A stretch of DNA of 64,000 nucleotides, taken from contig NZ_LIVT01000003.1 of assembly GCF_001905905.1 (NCBI RefSeq), positions 883,001-947,000 of the forward strand. The letters run 5' to 3'. This stretch comes from Streptomyces sp. CB02366. GTDB lineage: Bacteria > Actinomycetota > Actinomycetes > Streptomycetales > Streptomycetaceae. The notes under the pieces were generated by a model, which did not search any database, was not told where the DNA came from, and saw only the letters and a program-made list of their open reading frames with translations. Both the position numbers and the translations under genes were made by a program. This document shows positions 9,709 through 20,741 of this stretch, one piece after another; positions within the stretch are counted from its first letter, which is position 1; every line of letters starts with the position of its first letter.

Positions 9709-10788
9709 CTACAGCTCCGCGCGGAACGCCTCCGCCGCCTTGAGGAAGAGGTCGTTGCCCTCGCCCTCGCCGATCGTGACCCGTACGCCCTCCCCGGCGA
9801 ACGGCCGCACGACCACCCCGGCCCGCTCGCAGGCGCCGGCGAAGTCGAGGGTCCGCTCCCCCAGCCGCAGCCAGACGAAGTTCGCCTGCGATTCCGGCAC
9901 CGCCCAGCCCTGGCGCTTCAGCTCGGCGCTCACGCGGGCGCGCTCGGCGACCAGCGTGCCGACCCGGCCCAGCAGCTCGTCCTCCGCCCGGAGCGAGGCC
10001 ACCGCCGCGTCCTGGGCGAGCTGGCTCACGCCGAAGGGGACGGCCGTCTTGCGCAGCGCCGCCGCCACCGGCTCGTGGGCCACCGCGAACCCGACCCGCA
10101 GCCCCGCCAGGCCGTACGCCTTGGAGAAGGTCCGCAGCACCGCCACATTGGGCCGGTCCCGGTAGATCTCGATGCCGTCCGGCACCTCGGCGTCACGGAT
10201 GAACTCCTTGTACGCCTCGTCGAGCACCACCAGCACGTCGCTCGGCACCCGGTCGAGGAACCGTTCCAGCTCGGCCCGGCGCACCACCGTGCCGGTGGGG
10301 TTGTTCGGGTTGCAGACGAAGACCAGCCGCGTCCGGTCGGTGATCGCCGCCGCCATCGCGTCGAGGTCGTGCACCTCCCCCTCGGTCAGCGGCACCCTCA
10401 CCGAGGTCGCACCGCTGACCTGGGTGATGATCGGGTACGCCTCGAAGGACCGCCAGGCGTAGACGACCTCGTCGCCGGGGCCGGAGGTGGCCTGGAGCAG
10501 CTGCTGGGCGACGCCCACCGAGCCGGTGCCGGTGGCGAGATGCGAGAGGGGCACGTCGAAACGCTCGGCCAGCTCGTTCATCAGACCGGTGCACGCCATG
10601 TCCGGGTAGCGGTTGAAGTTCCCCGCCGCGGCGAGCGCCGACTCCAGGACGCCCGGCAGGGGCGGATAGGGGTTCTCGTTGGAGGACAGCTTGTACGCGA
10701 CCGGACCGCCGGCCGCCGCCGGCTTCCCCGGCACGTAGGCGGGAACGCCGTCCAGTTCGGCGCGCAGCTTGGGGCTCGTCTCGCTCAC
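9709..10788 (-). CDS. hisC: HisC-family aminotransferase (histidinol-phosphate or aromatic)
   Basis: A 359-residue PLP-dependent class I/II aminotransferase. The [11 protein letters not shown] start, the TGTGSVGV phosphate-binding turn, CNPNNPTGT and the PLP lysine context [14 protein letters not shown] are all present. HisC converts imidazole-acetol phosphate to histidinol phosphate; close relatives (Pat) transaminate aromatic amino acids. No other his gene is nearby and streptomycetes also carry hisC in the his operon, so the aromatic role is as likely. The GTG start follows AGGAGGACC. It is divergent from the LacI-family gene. Confidence 0.87.
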   Translation of the reverse strand: MSETSPKLRAELDGVPAYVPGKPAAAGGPVAYKLSSNENPYPPLPGVLESALAAAGNFNRYPDMACTGLMNELAERFDVPLSHLATGTGSVGVAQQLLQATSGPGDEVVYAWRSFEAYPIITQVSGATSVRVPLTEGEVHDLDAMAAAITDRTRLVFVCNPNNPTGTVVRRAELERFLDRVPSDVLVVLDEAYKEFIRDAEVPDGIEIYRDRPNVAVLRTFSKAYGLAGLRVGFAVAHEPVAAALRKTAVPFGVSQLAQDAAVASLRAEDELLGRVGTLVAERARVSAELKRQGWAVPESQANFVWLRLGERTLDFAGACERAGVVVRPFAGEGVRVTIGEGEGNDLFLKAAEAFRAEL

Positions 10789-11192
10789 CGCAGGTCCTCC
10801 TCGACCGTCCGTTCACAGCAATACTGCACACCCTATGAGGATTGCCCCCCGGTGCGAACGGGCCGAGAGGGAAATCGACCGCAGTGCCCGAGAAAGGGAC
10901 CGCGCGGGGGCCGCCACGGGGTTCCGGGCGGAGGGGGCGCTCGCCGCCCGATCGCACGCCGGTGGCCCGCGCCGTGGCGCGCGTCCCCCGAACTGGTGAG
11001 TTGAGACCTCTTCGAAACATCGACCATCCAGCAGGCCGCGAGGCCCCGCAACCTGAAACCTGCAAGCTGCGATGTCCAACTGCCTTTCTTTGCAAGGGAA
11101 CTGATGGCGCGTCGCCTTGCAGAAACGTACCTGTCAACGTGTGCATATGCGACCGGACCGACCACCCTCCGGAGCCCTACTATCGGCTCGCC
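10789..11192. promoter_or_regulatory. Divergent promoter region with TGCAAG repeats
   Basis: This 404-base gap separates hisC (left) from the LacI-family gene (right). It holds TGCAAG at 11061-11066 and an inverted pair, TGCAAGG at 11091-11097 and CCTTGCA at 11115-11121, separated by 17 bases. Such spaced inverted repeats about 70-100 bases before a LacI-family gene are candidate operators for self-regulation. This is inferred from position and symmetry only. I see no other gene in the gap. Confidence 0.4.
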
Positions 11193-12305
11193 ATGACAGC
11201 AGCAGGGAAGCACCAGGTGAGCCGGACGGAGACCCCCCGGCGCAGCGGCCGGCCAGGACGGGCGGGTATCCGTGACGTGGCCGCTGCGGCCGGCGTCTCG
11301 ATCACGACCGTCTCCGACGCGCTCAACGGCAAGGGCAGGCTCCCGGACGCCACCCGCCGCCATGTCCGCGAGGTCGCCGAGCGCCTGGGCTACCGCCCGT
11401 CCGCCGCGGCCCGAACCCTCCGTACGGGCAAGTCGGGGCTCATCGGCCTGACCGTGACCACGTACGGGAATGAACCTTTCACCTTCACCGAATTCGCGTA
11501 CTTCGCGGAGATGGCGAGAGCCGCGACCTCCGCGGCACTCGCCCGCGGCTACGCCCTCGTCATCCTCCCCGCCACCTCCCGGCACGACGTCTGGTCGAAC
11601 GTCGCGCTCGACGGGACCGTCGTCATCGACCCCTCCGACCAGGACCCGGTCGTCACCGAACTCGTCCGCCAGGGCCTGCCCGTGGTGTCGGACGGCCGTC
11701 CGGCCGGGACGCTCCCCGTCACCGCCTGGGTCGACAACGACCACCGGGCCGCCGTGCTCGACCTCCTCGACCACCTCGCCGCCGCCGGGGCCCGCCGGAT
11801 CGGCCTGCTGACCGGCAACACCACCGACACGTACACCCGGCTGTCCACCGCCGCCTACCTCCACTGGTGCGAGCGGGTCGGCCAGGACCCCGTCTACGAG
11901 TCCTACCCGGCCCACGACCCGTGCGCGGGCGCGGTCGCCGCCGACCGGCTGCTCGCCCGCCCGGACCGTCCCGACGCGGTCTACGGGCTCTTCGACCCCA
12001 ACGGGACCGACCTCCTCGCGGCGGCCCGCCGCTACGGGCTGCGCGTCCCCGAGGACCTGCTGCTGGTCTGCTGCAGCGAGTCCACCGTGTACGCGGCCAC
12101 CGAACCGCCCATCACGACGCTCTCGCTGAAGCCCCGGCGCATCGGCACGGCCGTCGTCCAACTCCTCATCGACGCCATCGAAGGGGTCGAGCACGACGGG
12201 CCGGTCGAGCAGGTCATACCGACGGAACTCATCGTGCGGACCTCCTCGCAGCGACGTCCACCCCGCACCACGGTCAGCGCGCCGCGCTCCCCCAGCAGGG
12301 ATTGA
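11193..12305 (+). CDS. LacI-family transcriptional regulator
   Basis: A 370-residue repressor-type protein. The N-terminal helix-turn-helix reads IRDVAAAAGVSITTVSDALNG, followed by the hinge LGYRPSAAARTLRTG. A periplasmic-binding-protein-like sensor domain fills the rest. The ligand is probably a sugar, but no sugar gene is adjacent. ATG 11193 is used; GTG 11217, preceded by AGGGAAG, is an equally good start and would remove eight residues. A TACTAT hexamer lies just before the ATG, so transcripts could be nearly leaderless. Confidence 0.87.
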   Translation: MTAAGKHQVSRTETPRRSGRPGRAGIRDVAAAAGVSITTVSDALNGKGRLPDATRRHVREVAERLGYRPSAAARTLRTGKSGLIGLTVTTYGNEPFTFTEFAYFAEMARAATSAALARGYALVILPATSRHDVWSNVALDGTVVIDPSDQDPVVTELVRQGLPVVSDGRPAGTLPVTAWVDNDHRAAVLDLLDHLAAAGARRIGLLTGNTTDTYTRLSTAAYLHWCERVGQDPVYESYPAHDPCAGAVAADRLLARPDRPDAVYGLFDPNGTDLLAAARRYGLRVPEDLLLVCCSESTVYAATEPPITTLSLKPRRIGTAVVQLLIDAIEGVEHDGPVEQVIPTELIVRTSSQRRPPRTTVSAPRSPSRD

Positions 12306-12479
12306 TCGTCACTTTTCGGGCCAATCGGCCGGTGAACCGCGCGTGCGCCCGGATTCACCACCCCTGGTGCGTCACACAGATCGATCCGCATTCCTATGAT
12401 GGGCGCACGACACCGCGGACCACCTCTACCAGGCAGGGCCCGTCAGGTGTACGGCGGCGCGACGGTGGTGGAGGGGTCG

Positions 12480-13673
12480 ATGACTCAGGGGGCCGGTCAG
12501 GAACCCGTGGTGCGGACGGCGACGTTGCGTGACTTCCGGGTTCCGCCGTACGCGCAGACACCCGTGCCACCGCCCGCCCAGGAGGCGCCGCCTTCCCCGG
12601 TGCCGCCACGCGCACCGGAGCCGGGCCCTCCGCCCGGCGCCTCCCCGCCGTCAGCCCCCGGGGCTCCCGGGGCCCGAGGGGCCTCCCTGCCGCCGCACAC
12701 GCCCGTACCGCCGCCGCACCCCGGCAACGCCGTCGTGGGCGGCGAGCAGCCGGACGGCTACACACCGACCGAGCGGGACCTCCCGGTCATCCGCCGCGGC
12801 GACACGGTCCAGGTCCGGACGGTCGCCGAGCCGAGCCCCGGCGCCGAGGACAGCCGCGGCCCGCTCTACGTCGTCGGAGACGTCCACGGCTACCTGGACG
12901 AGCTGCTGGCCGCCCTCGGGGAGCAGGGCCTCGTGGACGCCGACGGGAAGTGGGCGGCGGGCAACGCCCGGCTGTGGTTCCTCGGCGACTTCACCGACCG
13001 CGGCCCGGACGGCATCGGGGTCATCGACCTCGTCATGCGGCTCTCCGCCGAGGCCGCGGCGGCCGGCGGCTACTGCAAGGCCCTGATGGGCAACCACGAA
13101 CTGCTGCTGATCGGCGCCAAGCGGTTCGGCGACACCCCCGTCAACTCGGGGGCGGGCACCGCCACCTTCCAGGCCGCCTGGCTGCTCAACGGCGGTCAGA
13201 AGGCCGACATGGACCGCCTCCAGGACGTCCACCTCCAGTGGATGTCGCGGCTCGACGCCGTCGTCGAGCAGGACGGTCATCTGCTGCTGCACTCCGACAC
13301 GACGGCCTACCTCGACTACGGCTCCACCATCGAGGACGTCAACGACACGATCACGGCCATTCTCACGCGCAATGACGCCGACGAGTGCTGGGACCTGTTC
13401 CGCAAGCTCACCAAGCGGTTCGCCTTCCGGGACGAGGGCGGCCCCCAGGCCGTGCGCGAGCTGCTGTCGACGTACGGGGGACAGCGCGTCGTCCATGGTC
13501 ACAGCCCCATTCCGTACCTTCTGGGCGAGGTCGGCACGGAGGACGGCGACGAGGACTCGGGCCCGGTGATCAACGGCCCCCACGTGTACGCGGACGGCCT
13601 CGCCATCGCCATGGACGGCGGTGTGACCATGGCCGGAAAGCTGTTGGTCGTTCAGCTCCCGCTGCATGACTGA
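12480..13673 (+). CDS. Calcineurin-like metallophosphoesterase with proline-rich N-terminus
   Basis: A 397-residue protein with two parts. Residues 1 to about 110 are proline/alanine-rich and probably disordered. The rest is a metallophosphatase of the serine/threonine phosphatase type: GDVHGYLDEL, GDFTDRGPDG and GNHELLL are the metal-binding motifs in order, and VHGHSPIP near the C-terminus supplies late histidines. It should remove phosphate from proteins or nucleotides in the cytoplasm. ATG 12480 follows GGAGGGG by four bases. The upstream ATG pair at 12396 lacks a ribosome site. Confidence 0.86.
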   Translation: MTQGAGQEPVVRTATLRDFRVPPYAQTPVPPPAQEAPPSPVPPRAPEPGPPPGASPPSAPGAPGARGASLPPHTPVPPPHPGNAVVGGEQPDGYTPTERDLPVIRRGDTVQVRTVAEPSPGAEDSRGPLYVVGDVHGYLDELLAALGEQGLVDADGKWAAGNARLWFLGDFTDRGPDGIGVIDLVMRLSAEAAAAGGYCKALMGNHELLLIGAKRFGDTPVNSGAGTATFQAAWLLNGGQKADMDRLQDVHLQWMSRLDAVVEQDGHLLLHSDTTAYLDYGSTIEDVNDTITAILTRNDADECWDLFRKLTKRFAFRDEGGPQAVRELLSTYGGQRVVHGHSPIPYLLGEVGTEDGDEDSGPVINGPHVYADGLAIAMDGGVTMAGKLLVVQLPLHD

Positions 13674-13876
13674 CCGTCGACGGGGAAGTCGCTTCAGGTT
13701 CCGCCCGCGCCGACTCCGCCGATCACCGGGCCCGTCACCGGACCCAATTCTGGAAACACCCTGTCACCCCGTGCCGTGAGCGCTCTACCATCGGCCTAAC
13801 AGTGGCAGGCTCTCCTCCGTTTCCGCCCGATCGCCCGGTCCACGCGGGCATTCGGGCACCGACGGAGCATCGGGGG

Positions 13877-14692
13877 ATGCAGATGACAAGCGCTCCGCAC
13901 CTGCTGGCCGAGGACGGACCCGAGTACGAGCGGATTCTGGGCGACGCACTGCGCCACGCTCATGAACGCCCGGACCTCGAGGGCGTCGGTGACCGGCTCA
14001 ACACCGAACAGCTGCGCACCATGGCGCTCGGCGCCACGGCGCTGATCACCGCGTCCGCGGCCACCGAGTACGAGCACTACGTCACGGCCCGCGGCGAACT
14101 GCGCCGGGCGGCGGCCGAGGAGATGCCGCCTCTGGACGGGCCGCAGAGCACGGCGGCCAGAGGCGGCGCGGGCGTAGGCGCGGTCGTCACGGTGCTGACG
14201 CCGCTGCTGGCCGGCGCCGCGGCGGTCATCTTCCTGCTCGTCGGCTACCTGCTCAGGGCGGTCAACCCGTCGTTGGCGTTCGGCCGCTCCCTGGTCACGG
14301 CCGGGTGGTTCTTCGCCTGCGTCGCCGCCGCGGCGATCCTGGTCGCCGCCGTGGGGCTGCTCGTCACCGCGCTCCGCAACGGTGCGACGTCCCTGGAGGC
14401 CGAGGACGAGGAGGAGCTTCCGGAAGAGGTCGCGCGGGCCAGGGAGGCGTGGCGCCACGCCCTGCTGGAGCGGGGCATCCTCCCGTTCCTCCGGGACGCC
14501 CTGGACGACCCCACGGCGGGGCCCGCCGCACGCACCCCGCACCCTTCGCCCGACCGCATCCCGAAGATCGGCTACAGCAGGCCGGACTTCTCCGGTCCGG
14601 AGAACGGCCCGGCCGCCGGGCCCCGGCCGACCTTCACCAGCCCCGACTTCACGAGCCCGGACTTCGGCGGCCCCGAGCACCAGCCGGAGTGA
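13877..14692 (+). CDS. Predicted membrane protein, two transmembrane helices
   Basis: I do not recognise a named family for this 271-residue protein. About 95 soluble residues are followed by two hydrophobic segments (roughly residues 98-125 and 137-162). An acidic stretch (EAEDEEELPEE) comes next. The C-terminal tail is proline/glycine-rich and repeats a Pro-Asp-Phe motif four times. ATG 13877 and ATG 13883 are both possible; GGGGGA at 13872-13877 fits 13883 better by spacing. It converges on the DUF805 gene across a strong hairpin. Confidence 0.65.
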   Translation: MQMTSAPHLLAEDGPEYERILGDALRHAHERPDLEGVGDRLNTEQLRTMALGATALITASAATEYEHYVTARGELRRAAAEEMPPLDGPQSTAARGGAGVGAVVTVLTPLLAGAAAVIFLLVGYLLRAVNPSLAFGRSLVTAGWFFACVAAAAILVAAVGLLVTALRNGATSLEAEDEEELPEEVARAREAWRHALLERGILPFLRDALDDPTAGPAARTPHPSPDRIPKIGYSRPDFSGPENGPAAGPRPTFTSPDFTSPDFGGPEHQPE

Positions 14693-14743
14693 GAGGGGCC
14701 CGGGTCCTCGCGCCGGGCCGTAGCCTTCCTCCGCCCGGACACA

Positions 14744-14782
14744 CCCCGGGCCGGGGCGGCGAGTGCCGCGCCCGGCCCGGGG
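14744..14782. terminator. Bidirectional terminator between convergent genes
   Basis: A long GC stem (17 pairs with one bulged base) and a four-base loop lie between two convergent stop codons. It could serve both the rightward membrane protein and the leftward DUF805 gene. Confidence 0.7.
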
Positions 14783-14810
14783 GACGCTCCGGACGGACCG
14801 GAGCGGTGGA

Positions 14811-15167
14811 TCAGACGGCCTGCGGAGCCAGCTTCGGGTTGGCGCCGTACTGGTTCGCCTCGTGCTTGCCCTCCGAAGCGAGGAAGACGAGCAGGATGAT
14901 GCCGCCGACCAGCGGGACGAACGAGATCAGGAACCACCAGCCCGAGCGACCGGTGTCGTGCAGACGCCGCACCATCACCGCGAGCGACGGAATGATCGTC
15001 GCGACCAGGTAGATCATGTACGGGATGGTGGTCTCTATCGCGAAGCCGACAGCCGCGAGGACGATCGCCACGACCATGTGGATCAAGGTGAACATCCAGT
15101 ACTCCTTGCGGCGCGCACGTCCGCTGAAGCCTGCGTAGTTCTTGAGTACGGCCAGGTACCAGTTCAC
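14811..15167 (-). CDS. DUF805 family small membrane protein
   Basis: A 118-residue protein with the DUF805 signature: the N-terminal YAGFSGRARRKEYWMF segment, three hydrophobic helices, and MVRRLHDTGRSGWWFL in the middle. Function is unknown for the family; members sit in the inner membrane. GTG 15167 follows GGGAGGGA by six bases. It is a single gene, with its own promoter region to the right. Confidence 0.87.
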   Translation of the reverse strand: MNWYLAVLKNYAGFSGRARRKEYWMFTLIHMVVAIVLAAVGFAIETTIPYMIYLVATIIPSLAVMVRRLHDTGRSGWWFLISFVPLVGGIILLVFLASEGKHEANQYGANPKLAPQAV

Positions 15168-15414
15168 TGTGTTCCCTCCCCGAAGCCCTCCGTGCGAGGG
15201 CTCCCCTTTTCAGCCAAGCAAGCCGGAAAGTAAGCCACAGATAAGGACTGGGTCAAGCTCCATTGACGCAGAAGGAGAACGTACATCCAGCTGCCGCCCG
15301 ACCGTGTCCATACTGTCGCTCAATAAGCTGCGCAACCCCCGCAAACTCCGTCAGGATGGCTGAGGTTGGCCAATCCACGCAGAACACCCCATGAGCCCTT
15401 CCGCCGTGGCCGGA

Positions 15415-15717
15415 TCAGGGCTCCGGGGTGCGTGCTTCCGTCTCCGGGCGGTCAGTCGCGGCGAGCAGCGCCTCCCCCGTAGCGCAGAGCTCGATCAGCA
15501 GCGGGCGGAGCGCCCGGCCCGCCCCGGTCAGGGTGTAGCTCGTCCGCACCGGGAATCCGCGCCGCCGCTCCACCGACACCAGGCCGCGCTCGCCCAGTTC
15601 CCTGAGCCGTTGGCTGAGAACCTTCGCTGACAGTTCCGGCAGCCGTCCCCTCGGCTCGGAGAAGCCGAGCGGACCGCCCATGAGTTCGCGCAGCACCAGG
15701 GCGGTCCACCGTCCCGC
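15415..15717 (-). pseudogene. HxlR-family regulator, 5' end missing
   Basis: The frame encodes most of an HxlR-type winged helix: GRWTALVLRELMGGP, then KVLSQRLRELGERGLV and the wing RTSYTLTGAGR. In intact HxlR proteins the WTL.ILREL helix is preceded by about 20-25 residues with a conserved cysteine and the true start. Here the coding match ends around 15715 and no ATG or convincing start lies upstream; the first GTG falls inside the helix at 15696. The sequence right beyond is a different gene remnant on the opposite strand. I read it as a 5'-truncated regulator, perhaps still translated from GTG 15696. Confidence 0.65.
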
Positions 15718-15719
15718 AG

Positions 15720-15836
15720 GTCCGGATCGCGGGCACGGCCACCGTCGTCGCCCGCCGGGGCCCCGACGGGTTCTGGCGCTACGTCATCGACAACCCGTTC
15801 GGCACGGAGCAACCGCCCGGACCGGAGCAGACCTGA
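15720..15836 (+). pseudogene. C-terminal fragment of an NTF2/SnoaL-like protein
   Basis: About 38 codons in frame to TGA 15834-15836 encode GTATVVARRGPDGFWRY and then VIDNPFGTE. This matches the last strands of SnoaL/YybH-type NTF2-like proteins, which are usually 120-140 residues. The N-terminal two thirds are missing and there is no start codon. The fragment abuts the truncated HxlR gene head to head, as expected if one deletion removed both 5' ends and the shared promoter. Confidence 0.6.
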
Positions 15837-16013
15837 CCGGCAGCCGGAACGCGCCGGTCGGGGCGCGCGGGGACGAGGAGCCGAAAGGCACGGCCCCCCG
15901 TGCCCCGCCGCCCGCCGGCCCCGCGCCGGACGACCGGAACACCGGCCTGCCCCGGTGGGCCGGCGGGCCCCTTCCGCCGTACCGGCCGGACCGGCCGGCG
16001 GCCGGGGCGCCCC

Positions 16014-16074
16014 GGCCGCCGGGGTGAACAGGCCGCCGGGGTGAACAGGCCGCCGGGGTGAACAGGCCGCCGGG
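16014..16074. repeat. 17-bp tandem repeat, 3.6 copies
   Basis: Three exact copies of GTGAACAGGCCGCCGGG run from 16024 to 16074, preceded by a partial copy (16014-16023). They lie between the thiC stop and the NTF2-like remnant. The surrounding 15837-16013 is extremely GC-rich and holds nothing else I can support. Confidence 0.9.
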
Positions 16075-16078
16075 CGGG

Positions 16079-17975
<1,897 letters not shown>

Positions 17976-18054
17976 TGTGCAAAGGTGCCTCCACGCTAGC
18001 GTCCTTTCCGGCGTGCTGACCAGAGGGCCCCCGCGTTCTTGCGATGATCGCCCC

Positions 18055-19401
18055 GTGACCTCTCCCCCGAGCGACTCCGCTTCCCAGCCGCCCCAGGGCC
18101 CCTCCCACGGCCACACGCACAACCACGGCCCGGCCGCTCCCGTCTCCCGGCATCTGCGCAAGGTCATCGCCGCCGTGGTGATCCCGTTCGCCACGGCGGT
18201 CGTCATCGGCCTGATCGCCCTCTGGCCCGGCGGCGCGCCCGACCACGAACGCACCGGCGTCGGTTTCGACCGGCAGACCCAGGACGGCAAGGTCGTCCAG
18301 GTCGTCAAGGTCGACTGCGCCGACGTCAACGCCTCGCAGGTGCCCCCGACCGGCGACACCTCCACGCCCTCGGGGCGGGAGGCCGTCAACGAGCAGGAGG
18401 GGGAGTGCGCGAAGGCGACCGTCGAGGTGACCAGCGGCCAGGACAAGGGCCGCAGGTTCGTCGAGGTGGTCCAGCCGGACGCGCCCCGCCAGTTGAAGGA
18501 GGGCCAGGGCGTGGTCGTGGCCTACGCCCCCGACGCACCGCGCGACCTCCAGTACTCCGTGACCGATGTGGACCGGAAGGTTCCCCTGGCGCTGCTGGCC
18601 GGGATCTTCGCGCTGGCGGTGGTCGTGGTGGGCCGGCTGCGCGGGGTGATGGCGCTGGTGGCGCTGGCCGTGTCGTTCGCCGTGCTGACCCTGTTCATCC
18701 TGCCGGCGATCCTCCAGGGTTCGAATCCGCTGGTGGTGGCGGTGATCGGAGCCAGCGCCATCATGCTGGCGGCGCTCTACCTGTGCCACGGGGTGACGGC
18801 CCGCACCTCCGTCGCGGTCGTCGGCACCCTGATCTCCCTGCTGCTGATCGGGCTGTTGGGCTCCTTGTTCATCGGCTGGGGGAACCTGAGCGGCAACACC
18901 GACGACAACACCGGCCTCATCCACGGCCTCTACCCGGACATCGATATGAGCGGTCTGCTGCTGGCCGGTGTCATCATCGGTTCGCTCGGGGTGCTCGACG
19001 ATGTGACGGTCACCCAGACCTCCGCGGTCTGGGAACTGCACCAGGCCGACCCCGGGATGGGTTGGAAGGGGCTGTACCGGGCAGGTATCCGGATCGGGAG
19101 GGACCACATCGCCTCGGTGGTCAACACCCTGGTGCTGGCGTACGCGGGCGCGGCGCTGCCCCTGCTGCTCCTCTTCTCCATCGCCCAGAGCAGTGTGGGG
19201 ACGGTGGCCAACAGCGAGCTGGTGGCTGAGGAGATCGTCCGCACGCTGATCGGGTCGATCGGTCTGGTCGCCTCGGTGCCGGTGACCACGGCGCTCGCCG
19301 CGCTGGTGGTCTCCGCGGACCGGACGGGGGCCGACGGCGCACAGACGGCTACGGCCGCGCCCGTGCGGGCCGGCCGGGGCCGTCGTCGTAAGAAGGGGTG
19401 A
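18055..19401 (+). CDS. YibE/F family membrane protein
   Basis: A 448-residue membrane protein of the YibE/F family. A histidine-rich N-terminus (SHGHTHNHGP) precedes one helix, then an extracytoplasmic domain of about 110 residues, then seven or so helices. LGVLDDVTVTQTSAVWEL is the family's central motif. The C-terminus is basic (GRGRRRKKG). Function is unknown. GTG 18055 is used because homology begins there; no ribosome site is evident and the message may be leaderless. It ends 21 bases before the convergent ssgA stop. Confidence 0.85.
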   Translation: MTSPPSDSASQPPQGPSHGHTHNHGPAAPVSRHLRKVIAAVVIPFATAVVIGLIALWPGGAPDHERTGVGFDRQTQDGKVVQVVKVDCADVNASQVPPTGDTSTPSGREAVNEQEGECAKATVEVTSGQDKGRRFVEVVQPDAPRQLKEGQGVVVAYAPDAPRDLQYSVTDVDRKVPLALLAGIFALAVVVVGRLRGVMALVALAVSFAVLTLFILPAILQGSNPLVVAVIGASAIMLAALYLCHGVTARTSVAVVGTLISLLLIGLLGSLFIGWGNLSGNTDDNTGLIHGLYPDIDMSGLLLAGVIIGSLGVLDDVTVTQTSAVWELHQADPGMGWKGLYRAGIRIGRDHIASVVNTLVLAYAGAALPLLLLFSIAQSSVGTVANSELVAEEIVRTLIGSIGLVASVPVTTALAALVVSADRTGADGAQTATAAPVRAGRGRRRKKG

Positions 19402-19422
19402 AGGGGCATCGGGTGCGCCCGG

Positions 19423-19860
19423 TCACCCGGCGTTCTGCTCCTCGGCGAGGATGCGGCCGAGCGCGTCCTCCAGGTTGCCGTCGAAGTCACCCAGCGTGTG
19501 TTCCTGACCGAGCGGCACGAGCTTGTCCGTCCGGTCGAGGAACGCCACCAGCGGCGCCGTGCCCGCCCTGAACAGCGCACGGTCCTCGCCCACCTGGAGC
19601 CGGATGTGCACATCGCCGAGGCCCTCGGGTTCGGTCGGACCGATGTGCACATCTCCGTCGCCGCTCGGGCTGTTGAGCCCGTCCAGCAGCAGTTCGCGGC
19701 CGAAAGCCCAGGTCACAGGGGCATCGCCGGGCAGGTGGAACGTCATCCGGATGGCATATGGGTCGCCGACCTCGTACCGGAGCTCCACCGGAATACGGAA
19801 CGAGAGTTCCTCGGAGACGAGGAAGCTCATCATGACCTCTGCTTGAACCGACTCGCGCAT
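19423..19860 (-). CDS. ssgA: SsgA, sporulation-specific cell-division activator
   Basis: The 145-residue product is the founder of the SsgA-like proteins found only in morphologically complex actinomycetes. SsgA marks sites of septum and branch formation and helps place the divisome during sporulation. The core from MSFLVSEELSFRIPVELRYE to the ILAEEQNAG end is essentially that of known Streptomyces SsgA. ATG 19860 gives 145 residues; internal ATGs at codons 10 and 11 would give about 136, a length also reported. ssgR lies 101 bases upstream on the same strand. Confidence 0.96.
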   Translation of the reverse strand: MRESVQAEVMMSFLVSEELSFRIPVELRYEVGDPYAIRMTFHLPGDAPVTWAFGRELLLDGLNSPSGDGDVHIGPTEPEGLGDVHIRLQVGEDRALFRAGTAPLVAFLDRTDKLVPLGQEHTLGDFDGNLEDALGRILAEEQNAG

Positions 19861-19961
19861 CGTTCAACCCCGCAGTAGATGAAACTGGCCAGGAATGATC
19901 CCCCATGGCCCTATTGACGCCATCGTGGTGCACGCGATAGCAGATCACAAGGAGTGATTTT

Positions 19962-20741
19962 TCAGATACTGATAGAGAACACGAACGAACGCAAGAGGCT
20001 GGCGACTTCGCCACGTAACTGTTCGACTGCGGGTAGCAACCGATCTTCTCGGTCCAAGGGTACAGAAATGGCCATCGCCGCAATGGTGGCACCGGCTGTG
20101 ACCGGAATGGCGGCGCACACGGTCCCCAGTGCGTACTCCTGGCGTTCGATGACCGGTTCACCTCGTCGGAGGGTACGCAGCCGTTCCAGAAGTGTGGCGC
20201 GATCTCGCACTGAGTAACGGGTAAGGGGCCGTACGGGGTACCGGTCGAGGTACTCCTCGCGGGCCTGCTCGTCGAGTTGGGCGAGCAGGCACTGGCCGAT
20301 GGCGTGGGCGTGGGCGGTCTCCCGGAAGGAGGCCCACTCCTCCACCGCCGGAGTGTCGGGCGCGTCCGCGACCGCGACGAGTTCGATCTCGCCGTCGCAG
20401 TAGACGGCGCAGTACACCGGAGCCCCGAGAATGTCCCGCCAGCGGCCGAGGGAGTCGGCGACGGAAGGGGCCCGGCGCAGGCGGCTCCTGGCACCCGGAG
20501 CCGAGGTGAGGTTCTCGGCGGCCGCACCGAAGTGGAAGACCCCGTTCTCCCGGCGGAGATAACCCTCGTAGGTCAGCGTGCGCAGCAGGTGGTACGCGGT
20601 CGGCAGCGGCAGCCCCGCCTCGCGGGCCAGTTGTTTCGCGGGTGCGCCGTTCCGATGATTTCCCACCGCCTCCAGCAGCCTCAACGCCCGCTGAACCGAA
20701 CCGATCAACGTCGGGACAGCGGTGCTCGATGCCGTGGTCAA
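19962..20741 (-). CDS. ssgR: SsgR, IclR-family activator of ssgA
   Basis: A 259-residue IclR-type regulator. The N-terminal winged helix includes RALRLLEAVGNHR and LAREAGLPLPTAYHLLRTL; the effector domain follows. In S. coelicolor the gene directly upstream of ssgA encodes its activator SsgR, and synteny is preserved here. The codon for Leu242 (20016-20018) is TTA, the rare leucine codon read only by the bldA tRNA. It is the only in-frame TTA I found in a manual check of the window, so SsgR synthesis may be bldA-dependent. Confidence 0.92.
   Translation of the reverse strand: MTTASSTAVPTLIGSVQRALRLLEAVGNHRNGAPAKQLAREAGLPLPTAYHLLRTLTYEGYLRRENGVFHFGAAAENLTSAPGARSRLRRAPSVADSLGRWRDILGAPVYCAVYCDGEIELVAVADAPDTPAVEEWASFRETAHAHAIGQCLLAQLDEQAREEYLDRYPVRPLTRYSVRDRATLLERLRTLRRGEPVIERQEYALGTVCAAIPVTAGATIAAMAISVPLDREDRLLPAVEQLRGEVASLLRSFVFSISI

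Noticed and set aside
16014..16074. The 17-bp repeats as a CRISPR array
   Set aside because: The copies are contiguous without spacers and there are no cas genes.
18718..18728. GGTTCGAATCC, identical to a tRNA T-arm
   Set aside because: It lies within the YibE/F coding sequence and has no acceptor, D or anticodon arms around it. I found no tRNA in the window.
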